Both the position numbers and the translations under genes were made by a program. From contig CAMLFH010000021.1 in assembly GCA_946479285.1 (NCBI GenBank), positions 10,159 to 74,158 of the forward strand: a stretch of 64,000 nt of DNA. The letters are read 5' to 3'. Source of the stretch: an uncultured Flavobacteriales bacterium. GTDB taxonomy: Bacteria; Bacteroidota; Bacteroidia; Flavobacteriales; Crocinitomicaceae. Below the pieces are notes generated by a model. It was not told the DNA's origin. It searched no databases and worked only from the letters and a program-made list of their open reading frames with translations. Below, piece by piece: positions 10,301-19,026 of this stretch (its first letter is position 1; each line of letters starts with the position of its first letter).

Positions 10301-10410
10301 TGCCCCAAGCCATTCTCTACCGAAAAGTTGCGAAAACTTGCCAATTGAGCGAATGCGTGATTCAACGAAATCACAAGAATGAAGAAAAGCAGACTGTATA
10401 TTTTGCTCAT
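7378..10410 (-). CDS. Reg_prop / Y_Y_Y sensor histidine kinase (LytS type)
   Basis: A 1010-residue sensor. An alternative TTG four codons upstream (10422) is less likely than this ATG, which begins a clean signal peptide (MSKIYSLLFFILVISLNHAFA). The periplasmic part has about twelve two-component-regulator propeller repeats with recurring LWFGT/IWVGT motifs (about 25-610), then a Y_Y_Y domain (about 660-725) and one transmembrane helix (about 735-757). The cytoplasmic His_kinase domain has NPHFIFNALNSIQ with phospho-acceptor His812 and a C-terminal HATPase. Such hybrid-like sensors often detect glycans or envelope state in Bacteroidota; the ligand here is unknown. It forms a two-gene operon with the LytTR regulator. 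Confidence 0.93.
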   Translation of the reverse strand: MSKIYSLLFFILVISLNHAFAQLASFRNFSVENGLGQSQVYSVIQDHKGYLWFGTRGGGLSRFDGQNFESFTDRQGLVNNYIYSLKEDQKHLLWIGTNDGLSSYNGKKIRTYKHPEYRNHFAVFGLTLDSDQKLWLATNHGVFTVKGDSLVSMNQLLGIEDGTVNAIFSDSKGILWLGTGSGLFSSERTGNKRILVNHGKRSRVMRNAITCIKEDQKGKIWIGTYGDGAYVYNRKDYYRVDLNHELYKQTVFDIFFDEANVCWIATLTAGLIQYDQKTKEFTAYTEKNGLGNNHVRSIIKDNWGDLWIGTSGGGVSQFAGKLFSHYSVSAGLGGNFIYSIYRDRSNKLWFGTSQNGVSIYDNGTFSQLNIQNGFEAIKVKAIIEDDESLMYFGTEGQGIGMLSAGGFSWLDETRKYYVRQMSKDKSGRIWVATSGSGLISISEQGKKIERISFDDGLLHMRLTCVFVDSRGLVWYGAESAGLACYNPQTRTTKVLDKNSGLSADAVRTIIEDSKGRIWVGTAGAGINCIEYGPKLKVSKKISIESGMHSSNVYLMVFDANQNLIVGSESGLDILDLNETNQVKSIKHYGKSDGFLGVETCQNSVWKDRDGKIWFGTINGASCYNLSNLQVNRTAPILSILDVQLFYESLSKTKFNDVILPWSSYKTLHLPSDQNHLSFLFKGINLKNPEGVEYSWKMSGFENKWSPWTKEQRIVYSNMSPGKYTFLLRSRNEDGFINPKPECFSFTIATPFWKTGWFIILEVILAILFIWFIIRVQTSRIRKKANQAQKEAEFARNLLELEQKALRLQMNPHFIFNALNSIQGLIGTEHETKARYYLAKFSRLMRQILDNSRNTTISLEEEISTLENYLLIEQFCNGNRFEYEIIVDLETELNFIQIPPMLIQPFIENAIKHGFKYDAKDSRTGKITCLFREENDGITCVIRDNGIGREAAGKNQQASHEPQHVSRGFDVTKERLDLLSTNSNGHEVKIVDLQDDNGTVIGTEVQLFIPL

Positions 10411-10571
10411 GAAACCAACCAAATCTTATGTTGTTGAAATTACTAAAACTACAGGAATTACCGTCTTCTGAATAATCAAAAAGAATCGGCACTTTTCACG
10501 CGATCTGCAGCGAATAATAAAGCACTCCAAATGCATCCGTTTTGACACCTTACTTTCAGTAAAAAAAACGC

Positions 10572-12902
10572 ATGAAAGAGAGACTTTTTTGGCTGAGAGA
10601 GCAATACCGCTGGAAGAAACGTGCTATCAAACGTGTTTTGTTCTATTCTTTCCTGGTTTGGTATATTCAGGCCTTACCGTCTCAATTATTCAATGATCCT
10701 TATTCGACAGTTCTTGTTGGAAAAAACGGAAAGCTTCTGGGCGCCCACATTGCAAAGGACGGCCAATGGCGTTTTCCTCCCGGCAATAAAACTCCGCATA
10801 AAATTGCCAGTTGCCTGGTCACTTTTGAAGACAAAAATTTCTATTATCATCCCGGAGCCAGTGTCAAAGGAATTTGCAGGGCATTTTACCAAAATATCAG
10901 TCGCGGGAAAGTGGTTAGCGGCGGAAGTACGATTACCCAGCAAGTGATCCGTTTGATGCGGAAAAATCCATCAAGGACCTATTCCGAAAAAGTGTATGAA
11001 ATTCTTCTTGCAACCAGACTTGAATTCAGTTATTCGAAAGCCGAAATTTTGAACCTTTATACGGCAAATGCTCCGTTTGGGAACAATGTGGTTGGAATTG
11101 ATGCAGCTTCGTGGAGGTATTTTGGGCGTGCTCCCGAAAACCTGAGCTGGGCTGAAAGCGCAACTTTGGCAGTTTTACCGAATGCTCCCGGACTCATTTA
11201 TCCCGGGAAAAACCATAAAAGTTTACTCAAAAAGCGAAATCGCCTGCTGAAAATGCTTTACGAGCAAGGCGAAATTGACAAACTCAATTATTACCTGGCA
11301 TTGGAAGAGCCGCTTCCGGACAAACCACTTCCACTTCCGCAGGAAGCACCTCATTTATTGCAGCGTTGTATTTTACACGGTCAAAAAGAGCAATTGATCC
11401 GGTCAACAATCGATGAAGAAATTCAAACAATGGTCAACAATGAAACAGAGCAATATGCATTGAGAATGAATGAATCAGGTGTTTTCAATGCGGCAGTTTT
11501 GATCACATCTGTAGAAACCGGGGAAGTTGTTGCTTACAAGGGGAATCTGAATCATACGGATGACACTCATGCTTTTGATGTGGATTGTATCCAGGCCCCA
11601 AGAAGTACGGGAAGTATTTTAAAGCCTTTACTGTATGCAAAATCCATGGAATCGGGACTAATTACTCCAAAGCAATTGTTGTGCGATTTCCCTTCCCGTT
11701 TCGGAACTTTTGCTCCCAATAATTTCAATCGGCAGTTTTCAGGAGCTCTTCCCGCTAATAAAGCTTTATCAAAAAGCCTTAACATCCCGATGGTTTTTCT
11801 TTTACGCGAATACGGACAGGCGAAATTTCACAATGATCTGAAACAATTCGGCTTTCGGAACATGAATAAACATTCCGGTCATTATGGCTTATCCTTGATC
11901 CTTGGCGGGGCCGAAGCTTCGGTTTGGGAAATCAATTCCTGCTACAATTCCATGGCCCAGCAGCTTCAAAATAAGGAAACTTCAAAAATTCACTATTTGG
12001 GAGCCACCCAAAAAGCCCGACGGTTAACTATGGATAAGGCATGTATTTACTCCACTTTTGATGCATTGATTGATGTGAATCGGCCGGATGAGGAAAATAA
12101 CTGGCGTGCTTTTGAGTCTTCACAGAAAATTTCCTGGAAAACGGGCACCAGTTTCGGATTCCGGGATGCCTGGGCTGTTGGTGTAACGCCAAAATATGTG
12201 GTTTCAGTTTGGGTTGGAAATGCCGATGGAGAAGGAAGGCCCGGTTTAACGGGTGTAAAAGCTGCGGCTCCGCTGTTGTTTTCCATTTTCAGGAATCTCG
12301 AATCTCCCCGGAAATGGTTCTCGAAACCTTTGGATAAATTGACGCGCACTGAAATTTGTACTGAAAGCGGCCAAATTTCAAATCGGTATTGTGAGCACAC
12401 GCATTTCGAATATATTCCAAGCAGCTGCCTGATCAGTAAAAACTGCAGTTATCATCAGTTGGTGCATTTAAATGAGAAAGAAACCTTCCGCGTAAATGCG
12501 GATTGCGAATCAGGAAGTACTATGAAACATAAATCGTGGTTCATTCTGCCTCCAAGCATGGAGAAATACTATATCCAACAAAATCCCAGCTATCATTCCG
12601 TTCCGCCATTCGATCCGAAATGCACTTCCAACCGGCCGGAAAACATTATGAGCTTCATTTATCCAAAACGGCAAACAAAGATTTACATTCCGCGTGAATT
12701 GAATGGCCTGAGAGGAAAAGTCATTTTCGAAATCGCACATACACGTCAAAACAGCGTGCTTTACTGGCACATTGATGAAGAATTTATAGGCACCACTTCA
12801 GATATTCACCAGATTTCTGTTCAACCCGAAAAAGGGGAGCATAAAGTGACCGTGGTTGACGAAACAGGTATTGTATTGACCGAAACGTTTGAAGTGCTTT
12901 AA
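10572..12902 (+). CDS. pbpC: Penicillin-binding protein 1C
   Basis: A 776-residue bifunctional peptidoglycan glycosyltransferase/transpeptidase of the PBP1C class. The membrane anchor is at about 20-35. The glycosyltransferase domain has the catalytic Glu86 in TFEDKNFYYHPG and the GGSTITQQ motif (118-125). The transpeptidase domain has the SxxK motif at Ser348-Lys351 (SILK, where STLK is usual) and KTGT at 523-526. The C-terminus (about 690-776) is a BiPBP_C beta domain. PBP1C typically partners with bacterial A2M, which is present 5.4 kb upstream. The start gives the expected short cytoplasmic basic segment. The upstream gene is divergent. Confidence 0.95.
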   Translation: MKERLFWLREQYRWKKRAIKRVLFYSFLVWYIQALPSQLFNDPYSTVLVGKNGKLLGAHIAKDGQWRFPPGNKTPHKIASCLVTFEDKNFYYHPGASVKGICRAFYQNISRGKVVSGGSTITQQVIRLMRKNPSRTYSEKVYEILLATRLEFSYSKAEILNLYTANAPFGNNVVGIDAASWRYFGRAPENLSWAESATLAVLPNAPGLIYPGKNHKSLLKKRNRLLKMLYEQGEIDKLNYYLALEEPLPDKPLPLPQEAPHLLQRCILHGQKEQLIRSTIDEEIQTMVNNETEQYALRMNESGVFNAAVLITSVETGEVVAYKGNLNHTDDTHAFDVDCIQAPRSTGSILKPLLYAKSMESGLITPKQLLCDFPSRFGTFAPNNFNRQFSGALPANKALSKSLNIPMVFLLREYGQAKFHNDLKQFGFRNMNKHSGHYGLSLILGGAEASVWEINSCYNSMAQQLQNKETSKIHYLGATQKARRLTMDKACIYSTFDALIDVNRPDEENNWRAFESSQKISWKTGTSFGFRDAWAVGVTPKYVVSVWVGNADGEGRPGLTGVKAAAPLLFSIFRNLESPRKWFSKPLDKLTRTEICTESGQISNRYCEHTHFEYIPSSCLISKNCSYHQLVHLNEKETFRVNADCESGSTMKHKSWFILPPSMEKYYIQQNPSYHSVPPFDPKCTSNRPENIMSFIYPKRQTKIYIPRELNGLRGKVIFEIAHTRQNSVLYWHIDEEFIGTTSDIHQISVQPEKGEHKVTVVDETGIVLTETFEVL

Positions 12903-13033
12903 TAATCACCCTCTCAAAACGACTCTTCAATCTATAAAAGGTACAGTTAAGATTTTTTAGGAATTTTAATTACAACTATCCCGGAATTCCTGCGTTACTT
13001 GAATAAGAAACAACATGCTAAAACTTGTCACTC

Positions 13034-13336
13034 ATGAATACAACATTCAATCAACTGGAAACATACAAAGCTATTGAAGCTGTTTGTGTAAAAAATCATT
13101 CATGCTGGACAAACGTCAAAGAATTTCGCGGTCCTTTTTCACGGTTTGCTTTAAAAGTAGCGCAATTGGATATTCTATCAGAAAATGGCAGTTCTTCCTT
13201 AAATCCGCGTTTGGAACATTTGATCAAAGAGATCGAACAAATTCTAAAACTGCATTTCGACCGTTATTTTGATTATTTACAACAAAAGAACAGCGAAATT
13301 TATCAGCTTTATAATCGCATTCGGAGAAGCAATTAA
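13034..13336 (+). CDS. Small hypothetical protein
   Basis: A 100-residue soluble protein, mostly alpha-helical by composition, with no signal peptide and no recognised domain. The ATG at 13034 is preferred over a TTG three codons upstream. It contains two Cys near the N-terminus and a charged helical C-terminal half (LIKEIEQILKLHFDRYFDYL). It lies between pbpC (131-base gap) and a convergent secreted-protein operon, and a strong bidirectional hairpin follows. The protein-like composition and terminator support a real gene, but no function can be given. Confidence 0.5.
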   Translation: MNTTFNQLETYKAIEAVCVKNHSCWTNVKEFRGPFSRFALKVAQLDILSENGSSSLNPRLEHLIKEIEQILKLHFDRYFDYLQQKNSEIYQLYNRIRRSN

Positions 13337-13439
13337 TTGGTTTTTATCTAATCCGTTTTGTAGCGCAGAATTGATAGATAGACCATGCTTCTTCCGGTTA
13401 TCATACTTTTACCTTTTTATTAATTGGTCCGTTAGGTAA

Positions 13440-13478
13440 AAAAAATAAGGTTGAAAGGACTCTTCAACCTTATTTTTT
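13440..13478. terminator. Bidirectional intrinsic terminator
   Basis: The arm aataaggttgaa (13444-13455) pairs perfectly with ttcaaccttatt (13463-13474). A run of A's flanks one side and T's the other, so it can stop both the plus-strand small gene and the minus-strand T9SS operon. Confidence 0.85.
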
Positions 13479-13482
13479 CTAT

Positions 13483-14937
13483 TTACTGCTGCATTAACTG
13501 GACAAATTTAATCCGCTCAATACCTCCTTCAAAGTCCACCGTTTCCAAAATGTATATTCCATCAGGCAGTGTGGTGCCGGAAAATTCGGTTTTAACATTT
13601 AAATTCTCACCGTTCACTTCCTGAATCAAACTTCCGCTTTGATTGTAAATGCGCATAGTTTTAATTCTCAGAGCATCCAGGCTGAAATTACCGCTTGTCA
13701 TATCAAAGGTTGTTCGTGCGCCATTAAGATCTACGGAAACCAAACGATAATAATTCGCTCCTATAACCGGTTGGTTGTCAACAAAAATATAATCTGTTGG
13801 TGTAGTACTTTCACCTTGTGCATCCAATTGAATCAATGGAAAAAAGTCTGCCCCATCTTCACTCTTCTCTAAAACAAAATAATCGCTGTTTTTCTCACTT
13901 AGAGTTGTCCATCCCACAACTAAAGCACGTTCGTCTTGTTTGGAAAAGAAATCTTTTAATTCTACAGATAAAGGAGTACAATTTAAGGAAGCACCACCTG
14001 TCAGGTTCCAATCAACTGTAAATCCGGAAGCTGTGGGAGACCACTGATTGACCATCAGGAAGTAAATTTCGCCTGCTGTAACCGGCATAGTACTCACCCA
14101 GCCATCGCCTGTCACATCTTCAGATGCATCTGCAGCCCCATTTCCTATTCCGGAATTACCGGAGCCTGCCGCATACGAGCAGCGAACCGGAGAACCTAAA
14201 GCTCCACATCCGGCAGCAGGACCATACAATGCAAAATCATAATCATCCGCATTGTTAGTCGGATCTATCGTCATACCAAGCGTTCCCGTACTTGAAACCT
14301 GGAATTTATACCAACTGGAATACACTTCTCCACCGGCTCCGGTACATCCCACACAAGACTCAGATGCTAATCCAGGTCCTGATACAGTTGAAGAGAACGG
14401 TGCATCCGCACAAATCTGAACGGCATTGGAACAATCCTGGTTAGATGTTCCCGATGGTCCACCTGCGCAGGCTACACAAGAAAGTGTTGCTGCCCATCCC
14501 CCCAATTGCACACTTCCGTCAGTTGTATGACGAAAAGTCAAACATCCACTGGAAGATGTTGAAGTAATTGTTCCCGGAGATGACGTACAATTATTATAAA
14601 GCGCAGGCGAATTTTGAGCTGGTCCATTCAAAATTTGCAGGTAATCACAACAACTGCTTGGTCCGCCACAAAGGAAATAGGTATCATTCATGCTGAATGC
14701 AGTAAATGTTACACGCACACATGTTCCGGCTGTACTGGGACAAAAGGTTCTATAAATGGAATTAATATTCGCAGCATAGTTCGCTCCCGATCCTCCATTA
14801 TCATAATAAGTTCCCGAACAGGTATTGACCATACATGCTCCGGCATAAGTATTTGAAATTCCTGTGGTAGGATGCGTAAATGTTTGAGCCAGCACCATAC
14901 CGGGTGTCAGCATCAAGAAGACAAATAAGATTTTCAT
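13483..14937 (-). CDS. T9SS type A secreted protein with CUB-like domain
   Basis: A 484-residue exported protein. The signal peptide is at 1-17 (cleavage near LAQ). A Cys-rich CUB-like domain follows (about 20-155; GTYYDNGG, DYLQILNG and an even set of Cys). A second Cys-containing beta domain (about 160-310) has the SSWYKFQVSSTGTLGMTIDP pattern common in Bacteroidota surface proteins. Residues about 315-410 are a beta-sandwich linker. The last 80 residues are a type A T9SS sorting domain ending GIERIKFVQL. It is the second gene of an operon, 3 bases after the small secreted gene. It is expected to be surface-attached or released; the ligand is unknown. Confidence 0.85.
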   Translation of the reverse strand: MKILFVFLMLTPGMVLAQTFTHPTTGISNTYAGACMVNTCSGTYYDNGGSGANYAANINSIYRTFCPSTAGTCVRVTFTAFSMNDTYFLCGGPSSCCDYLQILNGPAQNSPALYNNCTSSPGTITSTSSSGCLTFRHTTDGSVQLGGWAATLSCVACAGGPSGTSNQDCSNAVQICADAPFSSTVSGPGLASESCVGCTGAGGEVYSSWYKFQVSSTGTLGMTIDPTNNADDYDFALYGPAAGCGALGSPVRCSYAAGSGNSGIGNGAADASEDVTGDGWVSTMPVTAGEIYFLMVNQWSPTASGFTVDWNLTGGASLNCTPLSVELKDFFSKQDERALVVGWTTLSEKNSDYFVLEKSEDGADFFPLIQLDAQGESTTPTDYIFVDNQPVIGANYYRLVSVDLNGARTTFDMTSGNFSLDALRIKTMRIYNQSGSLIQEVNGENLNVKTEFSGTTLPDGIYILETVDFEGGIERIKFVQLMQQ

Positions 14938-14940
14938 GAT

Positions 14941-15225
14941 TTAGTGTTTGTTCTGTTGACACTTGGTATCTGAATACAATACGATGGTATAATTGCTGGC
15001 AGGGTCAAAAATCTCCACATCAACATTGGGCTGGCGTTGAGAAGTAAGCTCGACATACGGAATGAGTAATAATCGGTCGTTATCAGGCTGCGGCATGTCT
15101 TTGATTTCATACTCGACACCTAATAACTGCTGAACAGGATAAACTAAAGAGGTTTGCTCCTTACCGGTTTGAGCTGTTGCACTAAAAGCACAAACAGACA
15201 GCAAGATTAGTAGTAGTGTTTTCAT
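14941..15225 (-). CDS. Small secreted protein preceding a T9SS cargo
   Basis: A 94-residue protein with a clear Sec signal peptide (MKTLLLILLSVCAFSATAQ) and a 75-residue mature part rich in beta propensity, with one Cys near the end (DTKCQQN). No family recognised. It is the first gene of a two-gene operon: only 3 bases separate its stop from the CUB-like T9SS cargo, so the two are co-translated. A comparable small-then-large arrangement with an unrelated small protein occurs at 45695-42900. It could be an accessory subunit or periplasmic partner of the cargo; that is inference. Confidence 0.75.
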   Translation of the reverse strand: MKTLLLILLSVCAFSATAQTGKEQTSLVYPVQQLLGVEYEIKDMPQPDNDRLLLIPYVELTSQRQPNVDVEIFDPASNYTIVLYSDTKCQQNKH

Positions 15226-15248
15226 AAAAAAGTGAAGTTATAGTGAGG

Positions 15249-15276
15249 TAAAAATAGATAATTATGTTGATAACAA
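15249..15276 (-). promoter_or_regulatory. Promoter of the small-protein/T9SS operon
   Basis: Read on the minus strand: TTG (15274-15276), a 17-base spacer, then TATTTTTA (15249-15256), one mismatch from TAnnTTTG. The predicted start leaves a leader of about 19 bases before the ATG at 15225. Confidence 0.55.
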
Positions 15277-15380
15277 GCAACTTACAACCTTTATTTTTTA
15301 TTTTCACCAACTATTTCACCATTTGATTTCTAACTCCTGCAGGCTAACTAAATCGGTATTTACTTGAATAATTTCAAAAG

Positions 15381-15409
15381 AAAAGGTATCCGTCTAACGA
15401 ATACCTTTT
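15381..15409 (-). terminator. Intrinsic terminator of valS
   Basis: The arms aaaaggtat (15381-15389) and atacctttt (15401-15409) pair with an 11-base loop, about 20 bases past the valS stop. On the minus strand the hairpin is followed by a short T-rich stretch. Confidence 0.75.
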
Positions 15410-15430
15410 ACTATGTTGTTTACTGAATTC

Positions 15431-18058
15431 TTAATTCAAGCCTGCCAATTTTTCTTCCAAAATGGCAATCTTTTGTAAAGCATCTGCTTCTTTTTTACGT
15501 TCAGCTGTCAAAACTTGTTCCGGTGCACCGTTAACGAATTTCTCGTTGCTTAGTTTACCCTGAACACTTTTCAGGAAGCCTTTGGTATAATTCAATTCTT
15601 CTTCCATTTTTTCCTTTTCTGCAGACACATCAATTGCATCACCGAAAGGAATGAAATATTCATTGGATTGCACCAGAAAGGAATTCGCATTTGCTACTTT
15701 CTCATTGGTATATTCCATCAAAGAAAGGTTACCCATCTTCAGAATCACCGAATCAAATGAAGCATCCAATTCCATGTTCTTCTTGACGAATAACTCAATG
15801 CGAACTTTATTAGCAATGTTGTTTTTCTTACGGATATTGCGAATATTCGTCACAACATCTTCTGCAATAATGAACTGCTTTAAAACAGCAGAATCAAATA
15901 ATTCAACTGTTGGCCATTTTGCTATAATAATGTCTTCGCCTTCTTTACGTTCTCTTAACAGGTGCCACAATTCTTCGGCAACAAAAGGAGTAAACGGCTG
16001 CAGCAAACACAACAGTTTTTCAAAGAAAACAATGGTTTGGTCCAAAGTTGCGCGATCAATTGGCTGTTCATATCCGGGTTTGATCATTTCTAAGTACCAT
16101 GCACAGAAATCATCCCAAACCAGTTTGTAGATCGCCATCAACGCTTCCGAAATCTTGAATTTCGCCATCAAATCATTGATGTTTTGCAATTCCTGGTTGA
16201 AACGTGAGTTAAACCACTCAATTGCTTTAATCGATGCTTTTGGTTGTTCGATAGGTTTTACTTCCCAGCCTTTTACCAAACGAGCAGCATTCCAGATCTT
16301 ATTAGTAAAGTTTCGTCCCTGTTCGCATTGACTGGAATCGAAAGGTAAATCATTTCCTGCCGGAGAAGACAACAACATCCCCAAACGAACTCCGTCTGCA
16401 CCGTATTTCTCGATCAATTCGATTGGATCGGGAGAATTCCCTAATGATTTGGACATTTTACGTCCCAATTTATCGCGAACAATTCCGGTATAGTAAACAT
16501 TTTTGAATGGCAATTCGCCCATGTATTCGTAACCTGCAATAATCATACGCGCAACCCAGAAGAACATGATCTCCGGAGCTGTTACCAAATCATTGGTCGG
16601 ATAGTAATACTTGATCTCTTTGTTTCCGGGTTGAGTCAATCCGTTAAACACAGAAATTGGCCACAACCAGGATGAGAACCAGGTATCCAATACATCTTCG
16701 TCCTGTTTCAAATCAGCAGCTGAAATAGCTTTACCGGCTTTTTGAGAAGCTAAAACAACTGCTTCTTCACTGGTTTTTGCAATCACAAAATCTTCTGATC
16801 CTTCACCAAAATACCAGGCAGGAATTCTGTGTCCCCACCAAAGCTGACGGGAAATACACCAATCCTTCACGTTTTCCATCCAGTGACGGTACGTGTTTTT
16901 GAATTTATCCGGGTGGAACGAAATGTTTCCATTCATTACATTATCCAAAGCCGGCTGCGCCAATTCTTTCATCGACACGAACCATTGCAAAGACAAACGC
17001 GGCTCGATCACACAATTCGTTCTTTCGGAATAACCGATCTTATTGATGTGATCTTCCACCTTCACCAAATACCCTTTATCGTCCAGTTCTTTGGCAATTT
17101 CCTTGCGAACATCGAAACGGTCCATACCGGCATAATGCAACCCATTTTCGTTTACAATTCCGTTATCGTGGAAAATATCAATCGTTTCTAAATCGTATTT
17201 TTTACCTAGTTCGTAGTCATTTACATCATGAGCCGGAGTTACTTTCAAACATCCTGTTCCGAATTCCATCTCTACGTATTCGTCGCAGATAATTGGAATA
17301 GTGCGGTTTGCAATCGGAACAATCGCATGTTTTCCATGCAAATGCTTGTAGCGCTCGTCATCCGGGTGAATACAAATAGCGGAGTCACCCAAAATAGTCT
17401 CCGGACGAGTTGTAGCGATTGTCAGCCACTGATCATCCGTCCCAGCCACTTTATAGCGAACGTGGAATAATTTCGAGTTTACTTCCTTGTGAATTACTTC
17501 TTCGTCAGAAAGAGCAGTGCGTGCTTCCGGATCCCAGTTAATCATACGAACACCGCGGTAAATCTTTCCTTTATTAAACAGGTCGATGAATACATCAATT
17601 ACCGAATCGGAATATTCCGGATCCATTGTAAAAGCTGTTCTTTCCCAATCACAGGAAGCACCCAGCTTCTTCAATTGCTGCAGGATTACACCACCGTATT
17701 TGTCTTTCCATTCAAAAGCGTGTTTCAAAAACTCATCGCGGGAAAGATCTGATTTCTTGATTCCCTCCTGGCGCAGTTTCTGAACCACTTTCGCTTCAGT
17801 TGCAATAGATGCGTGGTCCGTTCCCGGAATCCAGCATGCATTTTTACCTTCCATTCGCGCTTTGCGAACCAATACGTCCTGGATAGTATTGTTCAACATG
17901 TGTCCCATGTGCAAGACACCCGTTACATTCGGCGGAGGAATGACGACGGTAAACGGCTCACGATCATCTGGTTCTGAATGAAAGTAACCCTTAGCCATCC
18001 AATGGCTATACCATCGTTCTTCTGCTGAACGGGGTTCGTACGTTTTTGGAATTTCCAT
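15431..18058 (-). CDS. valS: Valine--tRNA ligase
   Basis: An 875-residue class I aminoacyl-tRNA synthetase charging tRNA-Val. The HIGH-type motif is HMGH (50-53, in [12 protein letters not shown]) and the KMSKS motif is at about 530 ([10 protein letters not shown]). Between them lies the editing (CP1) domain, with [10 protein letters not shown] marking its entry. The C-terminus has the anticodon-binding domain and the ValRS-specific coiled coil (about 810-875, [18 protein letters not shown]). Length and domain order are normal. It is monocistronic, with its own promoter and terminator and a hairpin in its leader. Confidence 0.98.
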   Translation of the reverse strand: MEIPKTYEPRSAEERWYSHWMAKGYFHSEPDDREPFTVVIPPPNVTGVLHMGHMLNNTIQDVLVRKARMEGKNACWIPGTDHASIATEAKVVQKLRQEGIKKSDLSRDEFLKHAFEWKDKYGGVILQQLKKLGASCDWERTAFTMDPEYSDSVIDVFIDLFNKGKIYRGVRMINWDPEARTALSDEEVIHKEVNSKLFHVRYKVAGTDDQWLTIATTRPETILGDSAICIHPDDERYKHLHGKHAIVPIANRTIPIICDEYVEMEFGTGCLKVTPAHDVNDYELGKKYDLETIDIFHDNGIVNENGLHYAGMDRFDVRKEIAKELDDKGYLVKVEDHINKIGYSERTNCVIEPRLSLQWFVSMKELAQPALDNVMNGNISFHPDKFKNTYRHWMENVKDWCISRQLWWGHRIPAWYFGEGSEDFVIAKTSEEAVVLASQKAGKAISAADLKQDEDVLDTWFSSWLWPISVFNGLTQPGNKEIKYYYPTNDLVTAPEIMFFWVARMIIAGYEYMGELPFKNVYYTGIVRDKLGRKMSKSLGNSPDPIELIEKYGADGVRLGMLLSSPAGNDLPFDSSQCEQGRNFTNKIWNAARLVKGWEVKPIEQPKASIKAIEWFNSRFNQELQNINDLMAKFKISEALMAIYKLVWDDFCAWYLEMIKPGYEQPIDRATLDQTIVFFEKLLCLLQPFTPFVAEELWHLLRERKEGEDIIIAKWPTVELFDSAVLKQFIIAEDVVTNIRNIRKKNNIANKVRIELFVKKNMELDASFDSVILKMGNLSLMEYTNEKVANANSFLVQSNEYFIPFGDAIDVSAEKEKMEEELNYTKGFLKSVQGKLSNEKFVNGAPEQVLTAERKKEADALQKIAILEEKLAGLN

Positions 18059-18073
18059 GTTAAATTGTTTAAT

Positions 18074-18092
18074 CCTGACATTTATTGTCAGG
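18074..18092 (-). promoter_or_regulatory. Hairpin in the valS 5' leader
   Basis: The arms cctgaca (18074-18080) and tgtcagg (18086-18092) form a 7-bp stem with a 5-base loop, within the roughly 50-base leader predicted from the valS promoter. No T run follows on the minus strand and no T-box features are visible. It could affect stability or translation; no function is shown. Confidence 0.35.
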
Positions 18093-18113
18093 GTTTTTAA
18101 ATATTTTGAGATG

Positions 18114-18143
18114 CAAAGTTACTAAAATGAGGCGATTTATCAA
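18114..18143 (-). promoter_or_regulatory. valS promoter
   Basis: Minus strand: TTG (18141-18143), a 19-base spacer, then TAACTTTG (18114-18121), a perfect -7 box. The predicted start is near 18109, about 50 bases before the ATG. Confidence 0.72.
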
Positions 18144-18166
18144 GTCGTGAAAACCGTGAATTTCAC

Positions 18167-18174
18167 TATTTTTG
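18167..18174 (+). promoter_or_regulatory. -7 box TATTTTTG for the DUF2459 gene
   Basis: A perfect TAnnTTTG box 14 bases before the ATG at 18189. It lies inside the extension that would be coding if the GTG at 18147 were used, so it supports the later start. No -33 TTG at standard spacing. Confidence 0.5.
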
Positions 18175-18188
18175 AATCAAATCAGTGT

Positions 18189-18872
18189 ATGAAAAAAACG
18201 GTAAGAGTGTTTTCCAGGAGTGTTCGAATATTCTTCGAAACCCTGTTTGCATTTATCTGCATCTACATGCTGGTATTCCTGGTCATTTCTCCGTTTAGTA
18301 TTGAAGCGGAAAAAACAACTGATTTAAAAACTGAAATCGTTTACCTTTCTACCAATGGGATTCATTCGGATGTCATCCTGCCGATTCACCATCCGTTAAA
18401 GGATTGGGAAGAAACATTGAACCTGAAAAAAGGATTGGCGGTAGATACTTTTCAAACCCATTTGAAATTTGGCTGGGGAGATAAAAACTTCTTCCTGAAA
18501 ACCAAAGAATGGGGCGATATGGAAGTAGGGACAGTTGTAAATACAGTCTTTGGAAGAGGTCCCGGCGCCATGCACCTCATCTTGTGTACTCCAAAGGATT
18601 TGGATAAGGCGAGTTTGGTGGAATTGCATTTGACGAAGAAACAATACAAACGCTTATGCGCTTTTATTCATCGCAGTTTCAAATTTGAGCATGGAAAAGC
18701 AAAGGCAATTGAGAATCATCCTTATGGAACGTATGATTTCTTTTTCGATTCGAGTATTGAGTACAATATGACTTATACCTGCAATACCTGGACGAACAAT
18801 GCACTGAAGCGCGGCGGACAAAAAGCTTGTGTGTGGACGCCGTTTAAAGGAGCGATCTTTTCGAAGTATTAA
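18189..18872 (+). CDS. DUF2459 / TIGR02117 family membrane-anchored protein
   Basis: A 227-residue protein of the DUF2459 (TIGR02117) family. One N-terminal transmembrane helix (about 14-38, FAFICIYMLVFLVISPF) is followed by an extracytoplasmic domain. Family landmarks: the STNGIHSDVILP segment, FGWGDKNFF, and the C-terminal TCNTWTNNALKRGG with a conserved Cys. The Cys/His pattern resembles a papain-like hydrolase, but activity is not established. The ATG at 18189 is preferred over an in-frame GTG at 18147 because a -7 box lies between them. It is divergent from valS, with overlapping control regions. Confidence 0.82.
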   Translation: MKKTVRVFSRSVRIFFETLFAFICIYMLVFLVISPFSIEAEKTTDLKTEIVYLSTNGIHSDVILPIHHPLKDWEETLNLKKGLAVDTFQTHLKFGWGDKNFFLKTKEWGDMEVGTVVNTVFGRGPGAMHLILCTPKDLDKASLVELHLTKKQYKRLCAFIHRSFKFEHGKAKAIENHPYGTYDFFFDSSIEYNMTYTCNTWTNNALKRGGQKACVWTPFKGAIFSKY

Positions 18873-18891
18873 AATTACCGGGATAAAAGAA

Positions 18892-18913
18892 AACCCGGCA
18901 TTTCTACCGGGTT
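18892..18913. terminator. Possible weak terminator between convergent genes
   Basis: The arms aacccgg (18892-18898) and ccgggtt (18907-18913) form a 7-bp stem just after the DUF2459 gene. The following T run is poor, so termination is uncertain. Confidence 0.4.
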
Positions 18914-19026
18914 CCAATCTGTTTATTGTCAGCTGTGGTTGACGTATCATATAAGCCACTTTCATAAATCTTTTTTACGACTGCACTGACGCTTGTCTGT
19001 GTCAAATCGTCAGCTTACACTGACTC

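Noticed and set aside
10411..10422. TTG start for the Reg_prop kinase
   Set aside because: The ATG four codons later begins a clean signal peptide.
18147..18188. GTG start extending the DUF2459 protein by 14 residues
   Set aside because: A perfect -7 box lies inside this stretch and the ATG at 18189 directly precedes the membrane anchor.
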